DNA of 64,000 nt from Lingula anatina (Eukaryota; Brachiopoda; Lingulata; Lingulida; Lingulidae): positions 188,001 to 252,000 of the forward strand of contig NW_019774714.1 in assembly GCF_001039355.2 (NCBI RefSeq), given 5' to 3'. The first letter of the stretch is position 1; each line of letters begins with the position of its first letter. This document shows positions 22,482 through 34,550 of this stretch, piece after piece. Made by a program: the position numbers and the translations under genes. The notes beneath the pieces were generated by a model that saw nothing but the letters and a program-made list of their open reading frames with translations, was not told the origin of the DNA and did no database searches.

Positions 22482-24616
22482 TTAAGGAAATCTCACATGT
22501 TAAAGTATATATCAAAAATGGATATAAACTGATAACGATTTATTTGACTGCAATCAAATAAGAGAGGTACTCAGCATTTCAGCAGAGTGAGTGCAGTTGA
22601 CATTTAAGATTTTAACATTGTTAGGAAGAGACTAAATGGCTGCTGTCCATGAAAGTAATCCGGTATACAACGTAATCAGCCCTTTTAAAAATAAAAAAAA
22701 AAAAAAAAAAAAAAAAAAAACAATGAGAATTTCTTCAATCAACTGTTGGATTCAATTTTGGAAATCCAAGTTACCTTCTTTAGACTATCTTGGGGGAAGA
22801 TGACAAATAAATAAACACCTGTTGTTGTAAAATTTCATGAACAACTTCACAGACACAGGTCTGATTTTGAGCTAAATTTAATTGAATATACTAAAACAAT
22901 AGACTCTTCCCTTGGAGCTTCCCAACTTTACAATAATAATAATAATAATATTAATAATAATTATAATTGATTTCATTCTTATATTTTGTGTTGTTGGTTG
23001 CTCCTGCTAAGTCATTGCAAATTGTGTATTTGCTTCTAAGATATCGACGGCTTTTATTTTCTTAGCCAAAAAACATTCCTGCTCATTATACCTTGGCAAT
23101 ATTCAATCACTGTTTATATTTTAATTTATCTGTTTGGTTTTACAGGTACTAAGATGCTAATAATCTTTTTTTTTCTTGCTTTCTCTCTCTCCATATGAAT
23201 CACTTCTAGTACCAACCTTTGATTGCAAGTTTATAGATGGCCTTATTACTGTATATATGGATTAAAGGTATCCAAAATGGGATTTTCCAACAAAATAGAA
23301 TTTTTGTTGAGAAAAGTGAATTTTTCCAAATCAAGAATCATTGCTGCACTCATCACTGCACATAGATTTGATGTTTTGAACCATTTTCTATTAAAAAATT
23401 TAGTTCTTATAATGTTCTTTAGTTCCTATAATGTTTACAGTGCTATGTTATCATGAACATTATAGAAGTATAGACATCCGGTCCTTTTATTTGAGAAGTT
23501 TTATCATTTATCTAAAGGTCTGCATTGAGAGAGATTCACAAATTTGCAGGAATATGTAGACCATAAAATATGGCTTTAGGGCATTTTCAAACTGAGATGG
23601 TACATGTATATCTGAAGAATCACACCATAAAAAAATGAAGAGAATGAAACTGTTGATAACTCACCTAGTGTTTTAGCCAACATATCAATCCGCGACAAAG
23701 CATCGGCAACTTTATTCTCCTCCAAAACCAAAACTTCAATTTCTCCCACTCGGAAACCAAAGTCTGCCGTGTCTAAATCTACACTGAATTCATTCAACGA
23801 GTACGACTTCCTCTCAGTCTTAATGGTGGCAAACTGACCACACTGGGCACTGGTCAAAAACTCCTGCATGGAGCTGTCTGTGGGTATGGATAACCCTAAG
23901 ACAGCAGAGCACTTGGCTATGATCTCTGGAATTGTCACATGTTCTGCATACTGGCAAGTCACTTGACTAAGGTCATTAGTTGTGGGATTTTCTGGGGGGC
24001 ACTTCAACTCCCACACCCCATCACGCTGGCGTAGCCAATGGTCACTCAGAGTCAAGGAGTACTGTGGAACATCGTAATATATATCAGTGAATGTCTTCTG
24101 CTGGATGAGAGAGGCGCCCTGTTCTTGTAATTTATCTTCTGTGGAGTCAGTGAAGGTGAACTTCCTCTCAACTTCAATAGTAGGTGGTGCATTTGGGAGG
24201 GGTTCTGTTTTAGCATCACCCTGATTTGCCATGGCAACTCAGAATTAGTGGTTGGTCTGGTTAATGACTGTGAGTACCAAGCTTGTATATGCGAACTAAG
24301 TTTGGTGAGCCTGGAAAAAAATGAATGAATAAATAAATGAAAGTCAAGGGTCGCAAGGTACTCCAACAGGCAAACTAATGGCTATACATCTTTTTGACTC
24401 ATACAATATACAGAATTTAAATACTGAACTAGATGGGGATTTTTTATGATTTAATTTCAACAGCACTGCATATTTTCAGTATCCTTTAATTTATACAATG
24501 AAAGCACTTAAAATTTAAACTGACATGAATTGTGAGGGTTAAATATGATATCCCACATAGGCCTTTTCACCCCATAATTGTATTATTGGGATGTTACCCA
24601 AATCTAGGTTATGGAC

Positions 24617-24668
<52 letters not shown>

Positions 24669-25430
24669 GTTGTTTGATACTAGACCTTTTACCAAAGAAT
24701 TTGATGTAAAAATTTCCCTAACATTACATCTAAAATCAGTTACATGACATTCAGCCACCACATACAATGTACAGAATTTGGGGAAAATAAAACACAATAT
24801 TGATGGCATTTTCACAAAGAATAAGAATTATGAATACGACCCCCCAAACTTATTTTTCATTCTTTGTTTTTTTTTTGTAATCAATACACACATACACAGA
24901 CGAAAGAATACAGCCAGACTCTATGCAAGTTGGCAGCAATACAATGATCAAAGTCCCAAGAGTAGCCATTACAAAGTGCATAACCTGCCAAGCAAAAGAA
25001 CAAAATCAATAGACTACTATTACTACGACTGCACTGCCAGCTCCTACTACACACACTACTATGCAACTAACGCAGCCAGACTGGACGTTACCAAGATTTA
25101 ATACTAAGACCATCTTGGGTCAAACAAGGTCAAACAAAGGTCAACAGAGGTCATGGTAAAGAGCAAAGCCATGGAGACAGCCAAAGGTTATGGTATATAG
25201 ACTGTATCCTTAGCTGGATAAAAGGAGTGGTATAGTAGACTCTAGCCTTGGGGCAGACAGTTAAAAGTTGTGGTTCAGTGGGCTGTAGCCTTTGGGCAGA
25301 CAGGTAAAAGTTGTGATATAGTGGACTGTAACCTTTGGGCAGACAGGTAAAAGTTGTGGTATTGTGGGCTGTAGCCTTTGGGCTGACAGGTAAAAGTTGT
25401 GGTATAGTGGGCTGTAGCCATTGGGCTGAC
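22482..25430. repeat. Duplicated segment, copy B, holding the other THTPA exon 1
   Basis: Second copy of the ~2.95-kb segment. It contains a shorter poly-A run, an AAT microsatellite (24618-24665) and an insertion relative to copy A near 24722-24745, and it reads on through the whole minisatellite. Confidence 0.8.
23665..24232 (-). CDS. THTPA: Thiamine-triphosphatase, exon 1 (copy B)
   Basis: This is a second copy of the first coding exon, with the same ATG context, the same CYTH motifs (IEVERKF, DHWLRQR, WELKCP, DLDTADFG, GEIEVLV) and the same donor (CTAG/gtgagt). Over 189 residues it differs from the copy at 20726-21293 at four positions: V7A, T15A, A115S and I175V. No residue expected to be catalytic changes. 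The surrounding ~3 kb is also duplicated with small indels, and a single N at 22477 lies between the copies. That low divergence is what two alleles of an outbred marine animal would show. I infer it is probably the other haplotype rather than a paralogue, but the sequence alone does not exclude a recent tandem duplication. Confidence 0.9.
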
Positions 25431-26370
25431 AGGTAAAAGTTACGGCATTGTGGGCTGTAGCCTTTGGACAGACAGGTAAAAGTTGTGGTTCAGTGGGCTG
25501 TAGCCTTTGGGTATACAGGTTAAAGTTGTGATACAGTGGGCTGTAGCCTTTGGGCAGACAGCGAAAAGTTGTGGTAAAGTGGGCTGTAGCCTTTGGGCAG
25601 ACAGTTAAAAGCTGTGGTATAGTGGGCTGTAGCCTTTGGGCAGACAGCTAAAAGTTGTGATATAGTGGGCTGTAGCCTTTGGGCAGACAACTAAAAGTTG
25701 TGGTATAGTGGGCTGTAACCTTTGGGCAGACAGGTAAAGGTGTGATAAAGTGGGCTGTAACCTTTGGGCAGACAGTTAAAAGCTGTGGTATAGTGGGCTG
25801 TAGCCTTTGGGCAGACAGCTAAAAGTTGTGGTATAGTGGGCTGTAGCCTTTGGGCAGACAGGTAAAAGTTGTGGTAAAGTGGGCTGTAGCCTTTGGGCAG
25901 ACAGGTAAAAGTTGTGGTATAGTGAGCTGTAGCCTTTGCACAGACAGGTTAAAGTTGTGGTATAGTGGATTGGGCTGACAGGTAAAAGTTGTGGTATAGT
26001 GGGCTGTAGCCATTGGGCTGACAGGTAAAAGTTACGGCATTGTGGGCTGTAGCCTTTGGACAGACAGGTAAAAGTTGTGGTATAGTGGAGTGTAGGCTAT
26101 GAGCAGACAGGTTAAAGTTGTGGTATAGTGGGTTGTAGGTTATGAACAGATAGGTAAAAGTTATGGCATAGTGGGCTGTAGCCTTTGCATAGACAGGTAA
26201 AAGTTGTGGTATAGTGGGCTATAGCCTTTGGGCAGACAGGTAAAAGTTGTGGTATAGTGAGCTGTAGCCTTTGCACAGAGGTAAAAGTTGTGGTATAGTG
26301 GGCTGTGGGCTATGAGCAGACAGGTAAAAGTTGTGGTATTGTGGGCTGTAGCCAACTAGAGGTTGTGGGG
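25190..26370. repeat. 43-bp minisatellite
   Basis: About 27 tandem units with a 43-bp period, built from TGTAGCCTTTGGGCAGACAG, GTAAAAGTTGTGGTATAGTG and GGC. The spacing was checked between 25581 and 25624. The first five or so units also occur at 22250-22476. Short open frames on the minus strand here are by-products of the repeat. Confidence 0.9.
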
Positions 26371-27425
26371 CAGCAGGTAGCTTTCTTTGGTCAGCCAATC
26401 AGAGGTTGCGGTGCAGCAGGCTAAAGCTTTTGGTCAAGCACCCAAGGTTGTGGTATAGCCGGTTTTTGGTCTTAGGGTTTGGTATAGTTGGATATAACCT
26501 TTGGTCAACCAGCTAGAGGTTATGGTTCAGCAGGCCTTTAGTTAACCATCTAAGGATTGTGGTATATTAGGCTATAATCCTTGCTCAGCCAGCTACAGGT
26601 TGTGGTTTAACAGGCTGTAGCTTGATGTGGGGATACAACAAACTGTAGCCTTTTTTGATCTGCTTGACATAGTGGTACAGTTGTATCTTTGCTAAACCAG
26701 CTAGACACAGTAGTATGATGGATTGTACCCATGACTGACCAATTGACGTAGGGATTCAGTAACTTGAGTAAGGAGGTTGTAACCTTGGTCAACCAGGGCC
26801 CGTATCTCGAAAGCATCGCGTTTTGGGAATAGCAATATCACATAGAGGCTACAATGTATTATATGGGGCGAGTATGGGCGAGTTATGGAATCGAGACGCT
26901 TGCGCACGGTCGCAATGCGCGATGCTTTCGAGATACGGGGCCCAGACTGATACAGGGTACAGTACAGAGGTTTTAATCTTGGTCACTCAGCTTGACATGG
27001 TGGTGCACAAGGTTGTAACTGTGGTCAACCAGCTTGACATGCTGGTACACAAGGTTGTAACTGTGGTCAACCAGCTTGACATGGTGGTACACAAGGTCGT
27101 AACTGTGGTCAACCAGCTTGACATAGTGGTACAACTGTGGTCAACCAGCTTGGCATAGTGGCACAGTAGGTTGTTGCCTTTGGCAACCAGCTTGACATAG
27201 GGGTACAGTACATTGTAATATTTGTCACTCAGCTTGACAAAGTGGTATAGTAAGTTGTAGCCTTGATCAATCAGTTTGACATAGTGGTACAGTAGGTTGT
27301 AGCATTGGCCAGCCAACTTGACATAGGGGTGCAGCATGTTGTAACCTAGTTGAGCTAGATTAACATGGGGGTACAGTAGGTTATACCCTTGGTATAGGGG
27401 TACAGAATTTTGTACCCTCATTCAG
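26370..27425. repeat. 42-bp minisatellite, diverged continuation of the 43-bp array
   Basis: Units such as GGTCAACCAGCTTGACATGG plus TGGTACACAAGGTTGTAACTGT repeat with a 42-bp period (27031 to 27073). Units at 26380-26620 are intermediate between this and the 43-bp type (TTTGGTCAACCAGCTAGAGG then TTGTGGTATAGC). So the two arrays are one satellite drifting along its length. Because 42 is a multiple of three, one frame stays open and repeats on the minus strand. That is not a gene. Confidence 0.8.
26796..26943. mobile_element. 148-bp MITE with GGGCCCGTATCTCGAAAG termini
   Basis: The ends GGGCCCGTATCTCGAAAGCA and its inverse (GATGCTTTCGAGATACGGGG...CCC) form near-perfect inverted repeats of about 24 bp. 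It is inserted inside the 42-43-bp minisatellite, so it arrived after the array formed. No clear target duplication and no coding were found. The superfamily was not assigned. Confidence 0.7.
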
Positions 27426-27490
27426 TCAATTGAGGATGGTGGAAAAGTAGATGCCTTCAGTACCAGCAAAACAATTCCAAAGGGGGTTCN

Positions 27491-27570
27491 CTCTCTCTCT
27501 CCCCCCCCCCACACACACAACTCTCTCTCTCTCTCCCCCCCCCCCACACACACACATAAACACAACACCA
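27491..27570. repeat. (CT)n/(C)n/(CA)n low-complexity block at an assembly gap
   Basis: CT, poly-C and CA runs are repeated twice directly after the N at 27490. Confidence 0.9.
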
Positions 27571-27777
27571 CCACCACACTCACACAACCAAATGGGTCTT
27601 GCTTATGACAGCAAACGGGATATTGTGGTATAGCAGATGTGCATACACAACTTCTAACACAGGTGAGTCACAGGTGGGCAACTACTGCAATATTATTTCT
27701 GAGCATTATGATTGTGCAAATGTGCTCTCTCTCACTCACTCACTCATTCACTAACGTGTGACTTACTCCCTTTCCCT

Positions 27778-27778
<1 letters not shown>

Positions 27779-27857
<79 letters not shown>

Positions 27858-27868
27858 TTGTGTGTGTG
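27779..27868. repeat. (CT)n(GT)n microsatellite
   Basis: About 62 bp of CT followed by about 28 bp of GT. Confidence 0.95.
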
Positions 27869-28810
27869 AGGCTATCCAGGCCTGGTGTCACTATAAAAGG
27901 GTGTCTGCTATTTATATCTGTATTACAAACAACAAGTCAATATGAGTAAAGAGACTTTAAATACCATCTACTTGGAACAATTTCCTGAACTGGGTATATA
28001 CCCACATGTATAAGTTCATTTGTTTATTGCCAAGGTGAAGATAAACAGAAAGACAATATCTTGGATTATATGACAGTTGCACAGAACTTGCTACCTGATG
28101 TAAACCACATCAGCACCCTCCCCCCCCCCCCCCCCCTCTCCTTAACCTAGTTGGTATGCAACAAGCCCATTCCAAATTTACTAGAGTCATCACCAAATGT
28201 TTCTATTAGGATCAGGTACAAATGTTATATATTTTTTAAGGGTGAAGGGGGCAATTTTGACAAGGTCATACTCAAGTTGGTCTACTGTCATTTACCTGAA
28301 TTGCTGTGAAATTATGTGGTAAATTAATGGTATTGTTTACAGAATAAGCCTGGGCAACTGTTTCTTACTTGTTAAATCCTAAAAAAAAGATGGTCCTCTT
28401 AAGTACATGCAGAAAAAAACTACTTACAATGGCATTTGCCTTAATCTGAAAATTCTTCAGGAAAATTACAAGTAATGACATGGCATGTGAATTTTGAAAG
28501 GAAAATTTGCTAAGTATGAGTGTTTCACTAGAAAATCTTACACTGTGCACCTTTAAATTGTGAAAAAATATTCAGCATGTTAATAAAAAGCATTTTTGAG
28601 CCAGAATCAAAATCATTATGGTAGTGATGTAGAGCCTTTTTATTATTTCTATAATGAACATAGCTGTGCATTAGACCACATAAAGACATAAAGCTATCTC
28701 CACAATCATATAATTATAGTTTTAAAAAGTTACTGTGCAAGTGTTTCTTTTTTTAATGAACAAGTCAGAAAAATTGGGTAGATGGGTTACTACAGATGGA
28801 CATAGGTGAG

Positions 28811-28812
<2 letters not shown>

Positions 28813-28883
<71 letters not shown>
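28813..28883. repeat. (AT)n microsatellite
   Basis: Uninterrupted AT dinucleotides. Confidence 0.97.
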
Positions 28884-28884
<1 letters not shown>

Positions 28885-28976
28885 CAAGCGTGCATTTGGT
28901 ATAGAGTCCTCAACTATCCAGAGCATTTATGCACAATTAAAATTAAAAAATAAATTAAAAAAACACTAGACATGTA

Positions 28977-29094
28977 TCAACCCCAACTCTGAGTTTCAGA
29001 AGGTATGCCCAATCAGAAGGTATGCCCAATCGTCAGGAGGTGATGCTCGGGCATACCTTCTGGGTATGCCCATGAAACTCAGAGTTGGGGTTGA
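28977..29094. repeat. Large inverted repeat (hairpin) with a conserved-looking 3' tail
   Basis: The 22-bp arms at 28977-28998 (TCAACCCCAACTCTGAGTTT...) and 29073-29094 are perfect inverse copies. A second inner inverted block (AAGGTATGCCC / GGGCATACCTT) extends the hairpin. The tail just downstream, CCCCCTGAAGATGCAATGAA at 29097-29116 and then ACCGGTCGGGG, resembles ends of dispersed elements in marine animals. It is probably a transposon end. Confidence 0.55.
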
Positions 29095-30059
29095 AACCCC
29101 CTGAAGATGCAATGAAACCGGTCGGGGCAAAATAACTGCTGTTCTTTATTTCTTTTTTATCATATATATACATACTCGTACAGGAAAAACACTTTTACTT
29201 TCATATATATATATATAAGATTGGTTGTGTAGAGAGCCTATAAAATGTATCTGCAAAATATTTTAGTACTCAATAAAGTATAAATGAGAAAAGTTTATCA
29301 ACTTTTCTTTTGCTCAAAAACTGGTATAAACAGATATTTTAATTAAATAGAGTAGTCAATGAGAAATACCTTTAATATAAACTACAGACAAATATTTGGA
29401 AAGCATTTTGTTGACAGCATTATTTAGTTTTTGCCACAAACTTGTGTAACTGTATTATTATTATTATGCCTACATATGTTCCAACAGCAATAATTTAGAT
29501 ATTTATAGAAAAGATCTTGTAACTACTACTTTTGGCCTTTTACTACAAAATAATCATGCATGTTTGGAATCTGGAGTCAATATAATTAAGGACCCAGTGA
29601 ACTTCACCAAAAATCACTGTTACATAATTCTCAATTGTACATGATTGGTGTTATGTAACTTGAAAACTGAAGATATTTGGTAACTGAAGATAATGATAGA
29701 AGAATGCTATGCACTGTGGTAAATATGATGATATTGGGGGAACTAATATATTATAATGTCCTTGTGGTGAAAAACTGCAGTTGTTATACATTGCTATTAA
29801 ATGTGCATAAAATATGCATGATAAAACAAATAACTCATGATTTTTGCCTGCATACTTACTGCTTTGTAAACAGCTCCAAGTATAATACATTTTAACACAT
29901 ACTTTTTTTTTTACAAAACTGAAGATGGTTCTAACTTGATAAATTCTCAGGGCCTGTCTTTGTCAATTAAATGAATCAAGGTGATTAATCGAATTAGTAT
30001 CTTTTAGAAAGTCGTGGAGAATCAATACTCTGTGTCATTTCTAGAGCTGTTAATTGCAG

Positions 30060-30207
30060 AGAGTTTTCCTGGAGTTTTTAAGTCTGGGCGAGAAATGGCC
30101 GTACACTCAGCGGTCACTAGTTGACGTGTTCACCTTCAGTTACTGGTATACAAGTGGGCATTCGTATGCCCAGGATGGTCACACTGGCCTTAGGAGACCA
30201 GACAGAG
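30060..30207 (+). other. Possible exon (weak)
   Basis: Between ttaattgcag and the donor GACAGAG/gtaagaatt there is a 148-nt segment open in one frame (contains FTFSYWYTSGHSYAQDGHTG). Composition is more balanced than the surroundings. The acceptor has a poor pyrimidine tract, and the peptide matches nothing I know. It could equally be a conserved non-coding block with a chance donor. Confidence 0.18.
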
Positions 30208-30494
30208 GTAAGAATTCAGGCAGAGGTCTAGACAAATACCAGTAGTGCTATGCCAAATCTTATCACAATGTGTACATATAAATATGCTAGTGACGTAACC
30301 CATCCACGGAAACAAATCACAGAGAAGAAAAATACTAAAAATCAAGGCAGATATGAGGCCAAACGTGTTAAGTAGACACAATGCTACTTCTGATCTCAAA
30401 AACTAGGTTACAGGTTGATAAGATGAATTAAGAAACTGATTACACGAAGTAAAGGTTAGATAGCTAATTATTATGTAGACATGTCACAATAAAA

Positions 30495-30534
30495 TGACCT
30501 CTGACCTGACCTCTGACCTGACCTGACCTGACCT
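30495..30534 (-). repeat. TGACC(T) tandem array
   Basis: Seven TGACCT hexamers in about 40 bp, spaced by one C or overlapping in a 5-bp TGACC period. On the minus strand these are AGGTCA half-sites, some in a DR1 arrangement (TGACCT-C-TGACCT). It may be a simple repeat only. Confidence 0.5.
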
Positions 30535-32380
30535 ATATTTCATATGGTTCCAATAAGTTTGAAGCATTAGAGAATATTCAAAGGGAGTTCTGAGTTTGAC
30601 TGGTACTCTAGTCCTATAAATGATTCCTGCAAGCCTTACTAAGCAGGATCTTTATTTTATTGATACTGACAAAATTTAACGCAAGTATCAAAATCACAAA
30701 TACATAATAACATTGAAAATATCATATTTTGGAGAGATCTTATGAGGTGGGTGAAGGAAAAATTACTTTGTCCCTTATCCCTCCCCCCCTTCCCCATCCC
30801 TGTTTGGACTTATAGTATGAAAATGTGTTCTTAAAAATAAAGGTTACTCATGTAAAGCAATTTTGTAATTGATGAACATTGTATGATTTGAATATGAAAT
30901 ACTAAGAATATTTTACAATATTAATTAGAAAACGTTGCAATGCTGAACCATGCATGGAAACATAAGGGTAAGAGAATGTAACAATTGTTATTTTTGCATC
31001 ATACAAACTTTTCAAATGATAGTGAAATATTTTTAAAGGAAGTTAATAATTGAGCAAAGTTTTGCTGACCTCGATGAAAATGACCCAAATCTGTTTAAAC
31101 AGAATGTTTCTGCTAAAGACAATCTTAAAATTAGTGGGATAAACCCTTTTAATAAGGGAAGTGTTTTTAACAACATATTTCACCAATTCCCAGCTTCACA
31201 ATAATTTTCAGCCATTAAAAATCCTAACTTTTTTTAACAAAGAGAGAAAAAAAACTTGAAATATACCTGCAACCTTACTGTAGGTATAACCTTTGAACAA
31301 AATAAATCTAGCTGGTTTCAAATTGAAAATTGGAGGTTTATCTAAAAATATTAAAGTTATTAATAATGACCTGTCTAAATGCAATGGTTGGACTCTACTT
31401 GCCATCCACTAATACCATACCATACCATACCATTGATTAGTTGCACCAAACCTTAAACAAATTCATACTCATATCTGGCTTCTGTCATTTGGCAAATGAG
31501 CTTTTATCAATCACATTTAAATGAAAGATAACCTTCAAGTTGCAGCACCAACATTAGTTCATAAAAATACAGTGCCAGCTATAGAGAGACGAAAGAGTGG
31601 ATACATACACAATGGCCATTTTATGGCTAACTCTAGCTACCTTTTTTACTTCGAAGTCCTTGTTACATGTAGCTTTTTGCATAATTGTCTTAGATATCTT
31701 TGTAAATTTCCATTTGTAAGCTGTAGCCAAATACCTATTGACATGTTCAGCAATTTATTTTTTATAAAACCAAAAAAGATGACTGGAATTGAATTGCAAT
31801 CCCTCCTCCCCCAAGTTAATTACTTTATACATGTAAGTGATAGTAAAACTCTGACAAAAAACAATATATTAAAGATATTAAAAATACTTGTGAAATTAAA
31901 TTAAAGATAATTTTTTTCGAAAACTGAAAAAAATTTTTTTTTCTTTGTCAAAATATGTTGATAGGGAAAATCTTTTACTCAAGCACATCACAATCTCTCC
32001 TCTTTCCTGCACCAAGCCTCACTGCCCCCCCCCAACAACCCCCCCTCTCCCAAATTTGTATTTTAAGTATCCAATTCTGAACCAGTGATGAAAAAGAATC
32101 TACAGATTTTTTTGAAGGGCACTGTAGAATTCTACAAAATATGTAATAATTTTCACTATGAAAAAAAAAAGCTGAAGCAGCTATGTTAGCAAGGATCTAA
32201 TTACAGAGCAAGACCTCAGGCCAACGACAAATTAGAGGATATGAAGAAGAGAAAAGTACTTTCCACACGAGTGCAAAAAAAGAATATGTCGACCAGTGGG
32301 ATTCTTGACAAGACACACGTCTTAGGGGTTGAAGATTTATCGATTTTCTGGGGATGTGTGGCTGGGAGAGGGAAAAAAAA

Positions 32381-32720
32381 AGGGGGGGTGCAACGCAGTA
32401 GTTATGCTCACCTTAATTGCCCCATAATTAGCCTGGCCTTTGCATGTAATAACCATGCCGTTCTGGCTTGACGGCTGTTTGTCATATTGAACAGAGAGAT
32501 GAGAAATTAGACCATTACCATCCTCGCAATCTGCACAGAAGTGCCTTCAGAATCAATACCCTAGTCTACCTCTGTTAATTACTGCCTTTGCTGCTAATTG
32601 CAAATTTCCCCTCGTCAAAGTTATTACTTTTCTCCTTCTAAAGACTGTTGCCAAGGTGACTCGAATGAGCACGGGGAGAGAGGAAATGGCAGCACCTCGG
32701 TAACCTCAAATCAAACATCC
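32381..32720. promoter_or_regulatory. Conserved-looking non-coding block (candidate enhancer)
   Basis: Balanced composition and no repeats, with CCATAATTAGCCTGG, CTTTGCATGTAATAAC and CTGTTAATTACTGCC, all homeodomain/POU-like words. It resembles deeply conserved enhancers of developmental genes in texture only. Confidence 0.3.
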
Positions 32721-34129
32721 CGAATTGGCCATGTAGAAAAATGTACAACGCTGGGTGCTGCTGTTGTCTTTGAGCTGTTTACAACAGGTTACATGTATAG
32801 AAAAAAGAGTATTGATTCAGTAGAGAAATTGCATTGCAATAAAAAAAAAAAAGGTTCTACAGAAGAATATGGAGGACATTGTAGTTACAATGCTGACTGC
32901 ATTTCTCCTTTCTTCTTCTATCCATTTCATTTTCATCTCATGCTTCAGAAAAGACTTTCTGCACTGCCCTCACTCCCTGAGCCCAATACAGATAACAGAC
33001 AAAAAAATTTCACAGAAAAAGTCAATGAATTACTTTGAATGCAATTCTACACACAGTCACCACAGTCCTTTGGTTTTTGCAATTTTTTAAGAAAATGTAA
33101 AAAAATACTAAAGGCAAAAATAACAAGTATTATGAGCACATTGTGCTATCCTTAGTCCTCTTCTTTAAAAAAATTGAAAGGATTTTTTTTTTTGGTACTG
33201 ATGAAGACCCCATTCTAACACAGTGCCAAAGTACATGTTCGGTTTTTCACAAGCTGGTTTCTGGGAAAAAGTACTAATTTTTATTACAATGAAAACCCTA
33301 TACATTGTATTCATTGTCACATGATGAGTGAAATTCTTTTTTTACCAATGAAAATTTTATTGTTAATTTTTTTTTCAAATTTTATTTTTTCTAAATTTAT
33401 TTCTCAATTTTCTGCATTGTGTGGCTTTTAAAACCAATGAGCAGTTCAGGGGCATATGTTCATCAAGTCATAATCTACAACCAAAATATTACTTGTGAAA
33501 TAAGTCTTACCTCAATTGCCTGTCAAATGGTGGCTTAATCTTTTTAAATTCTGTGCAAAAACTACTACAATAAAAATTTTGATTTCCATCACATACAGAG
33601 TACATAAAGATCTAAAAGAACTTGAACTGATTTTTTCTTCTTCTATACCCTTAATTAAACTAATTAAAAGGTATGAAATATATTTCATGAATTACAGGAA
33701 AATGCAGGTAGTGTTATTGTTTTATTTAAATAAAACTGCCAAAATATATATTTTGGAAATTACACACAGATTAACGTAAACTCAAAATAAACATGACATA
33801 ACTTTTAGATGGAAGGATTCTTCATTCCCTTCCTTGTTACAAATGTAAAGAGAATTGCCTACTTTTTTTGTATTTTTATCTGCATTTATACTAACTTCAC
33901 TCGGGTTTCCACTCATTCATACCACAAAGCCATCATACACTTGTATGGATTAAAAGAGCACATTCAAACTAAAACCATCTTTCTTTGTCAATTTTACCCA
34001 ATCCACCTTTCCTCAATCATTTCTACCTTTTCCTCATCCATTTCATTAATCATGCAAAATTACAATCTTTTCTATTGCATCATTACAAGTTATTGTACGG
34101 GGTCGAGACAGCAACACTAACAACCACTT

Positions 34130-34550
34130 CGCCATTATAGTCATCACTGTCAGGCAAAATGCCATAACTGTACCAGGGCACCACTGCCACGCACGACCAT
34201 TTTTTTCTAATTTCGCCCTGTGATGAGATTTTAATCCAAACTAATAGCTGTGACTGAAAGTTGACTAGGGCATGAAAATGCTTTAGTCTCCTGTTTATTA
34301 TTCTGGTCAAATTGCTTAATTATCCCTGTGCATGATTAGCAACCTTCAGCAAAAAACAAAAACGTCTAAATGGCTGCCACAACATGACCGATATAAAGGC
34401 CACCTTTCATTCTCGCGCGAGATAAGGGGGTCGAGCAAAGTAATTATGCATAAATTTGCTCTCATCAGCACTGATCAGTACACAAGATTAGATGGAGATG
34501 AATTGCTCCACCTCACCTGCCATTTTTCTACCTGCTAAAGGCTACAAAGA
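34130..34550. promoter_or_regulatory. Conserved-looking non-coding block (candidate enhancer)
   Basis: Repeat-free sequence with TTAATTA at 34316-34322, TAATTATGCATAAAT at 34441-34455 (homeodomain plus POU-like), GATAAGGGGGTCGAGC and a TGATCAGTAC block. It contrasts sharply with AT-rich sequence on both sides. Confidence 0.35.

Larger units (their letters stand above)
29120..32380. other. AT-rich gene-poor stretch
   Basis: Apart from the weak exon candidate at 30060-30207 and the TGACC array, no gene or repeat is recognised. A short ACCAT pentamer run lies near 31411-31433. TGATTAATCG near 29980 is a PBC-Hox-like site. Confidence 0.4.

Noticed and set aside
22482-25430. A true tandem paralogue of THTPA
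   Set aside because: Not excluded, but disfavoured. Exon order E1-E1-E2-E2, single-N joins and allele-like divergence point to unmerged haplotypes.
26987-27421. 144-codon minus-strand repetitive frame
   Set aside because: By-product of a 42-bp repeat, whose period is a multiple of three.
25190-27425. Regular short repeats considered as a CRISPR-like array
   Set aside because: Repeats are contiguous without unique spacers, and the genome is animal. It is a minisatellite.
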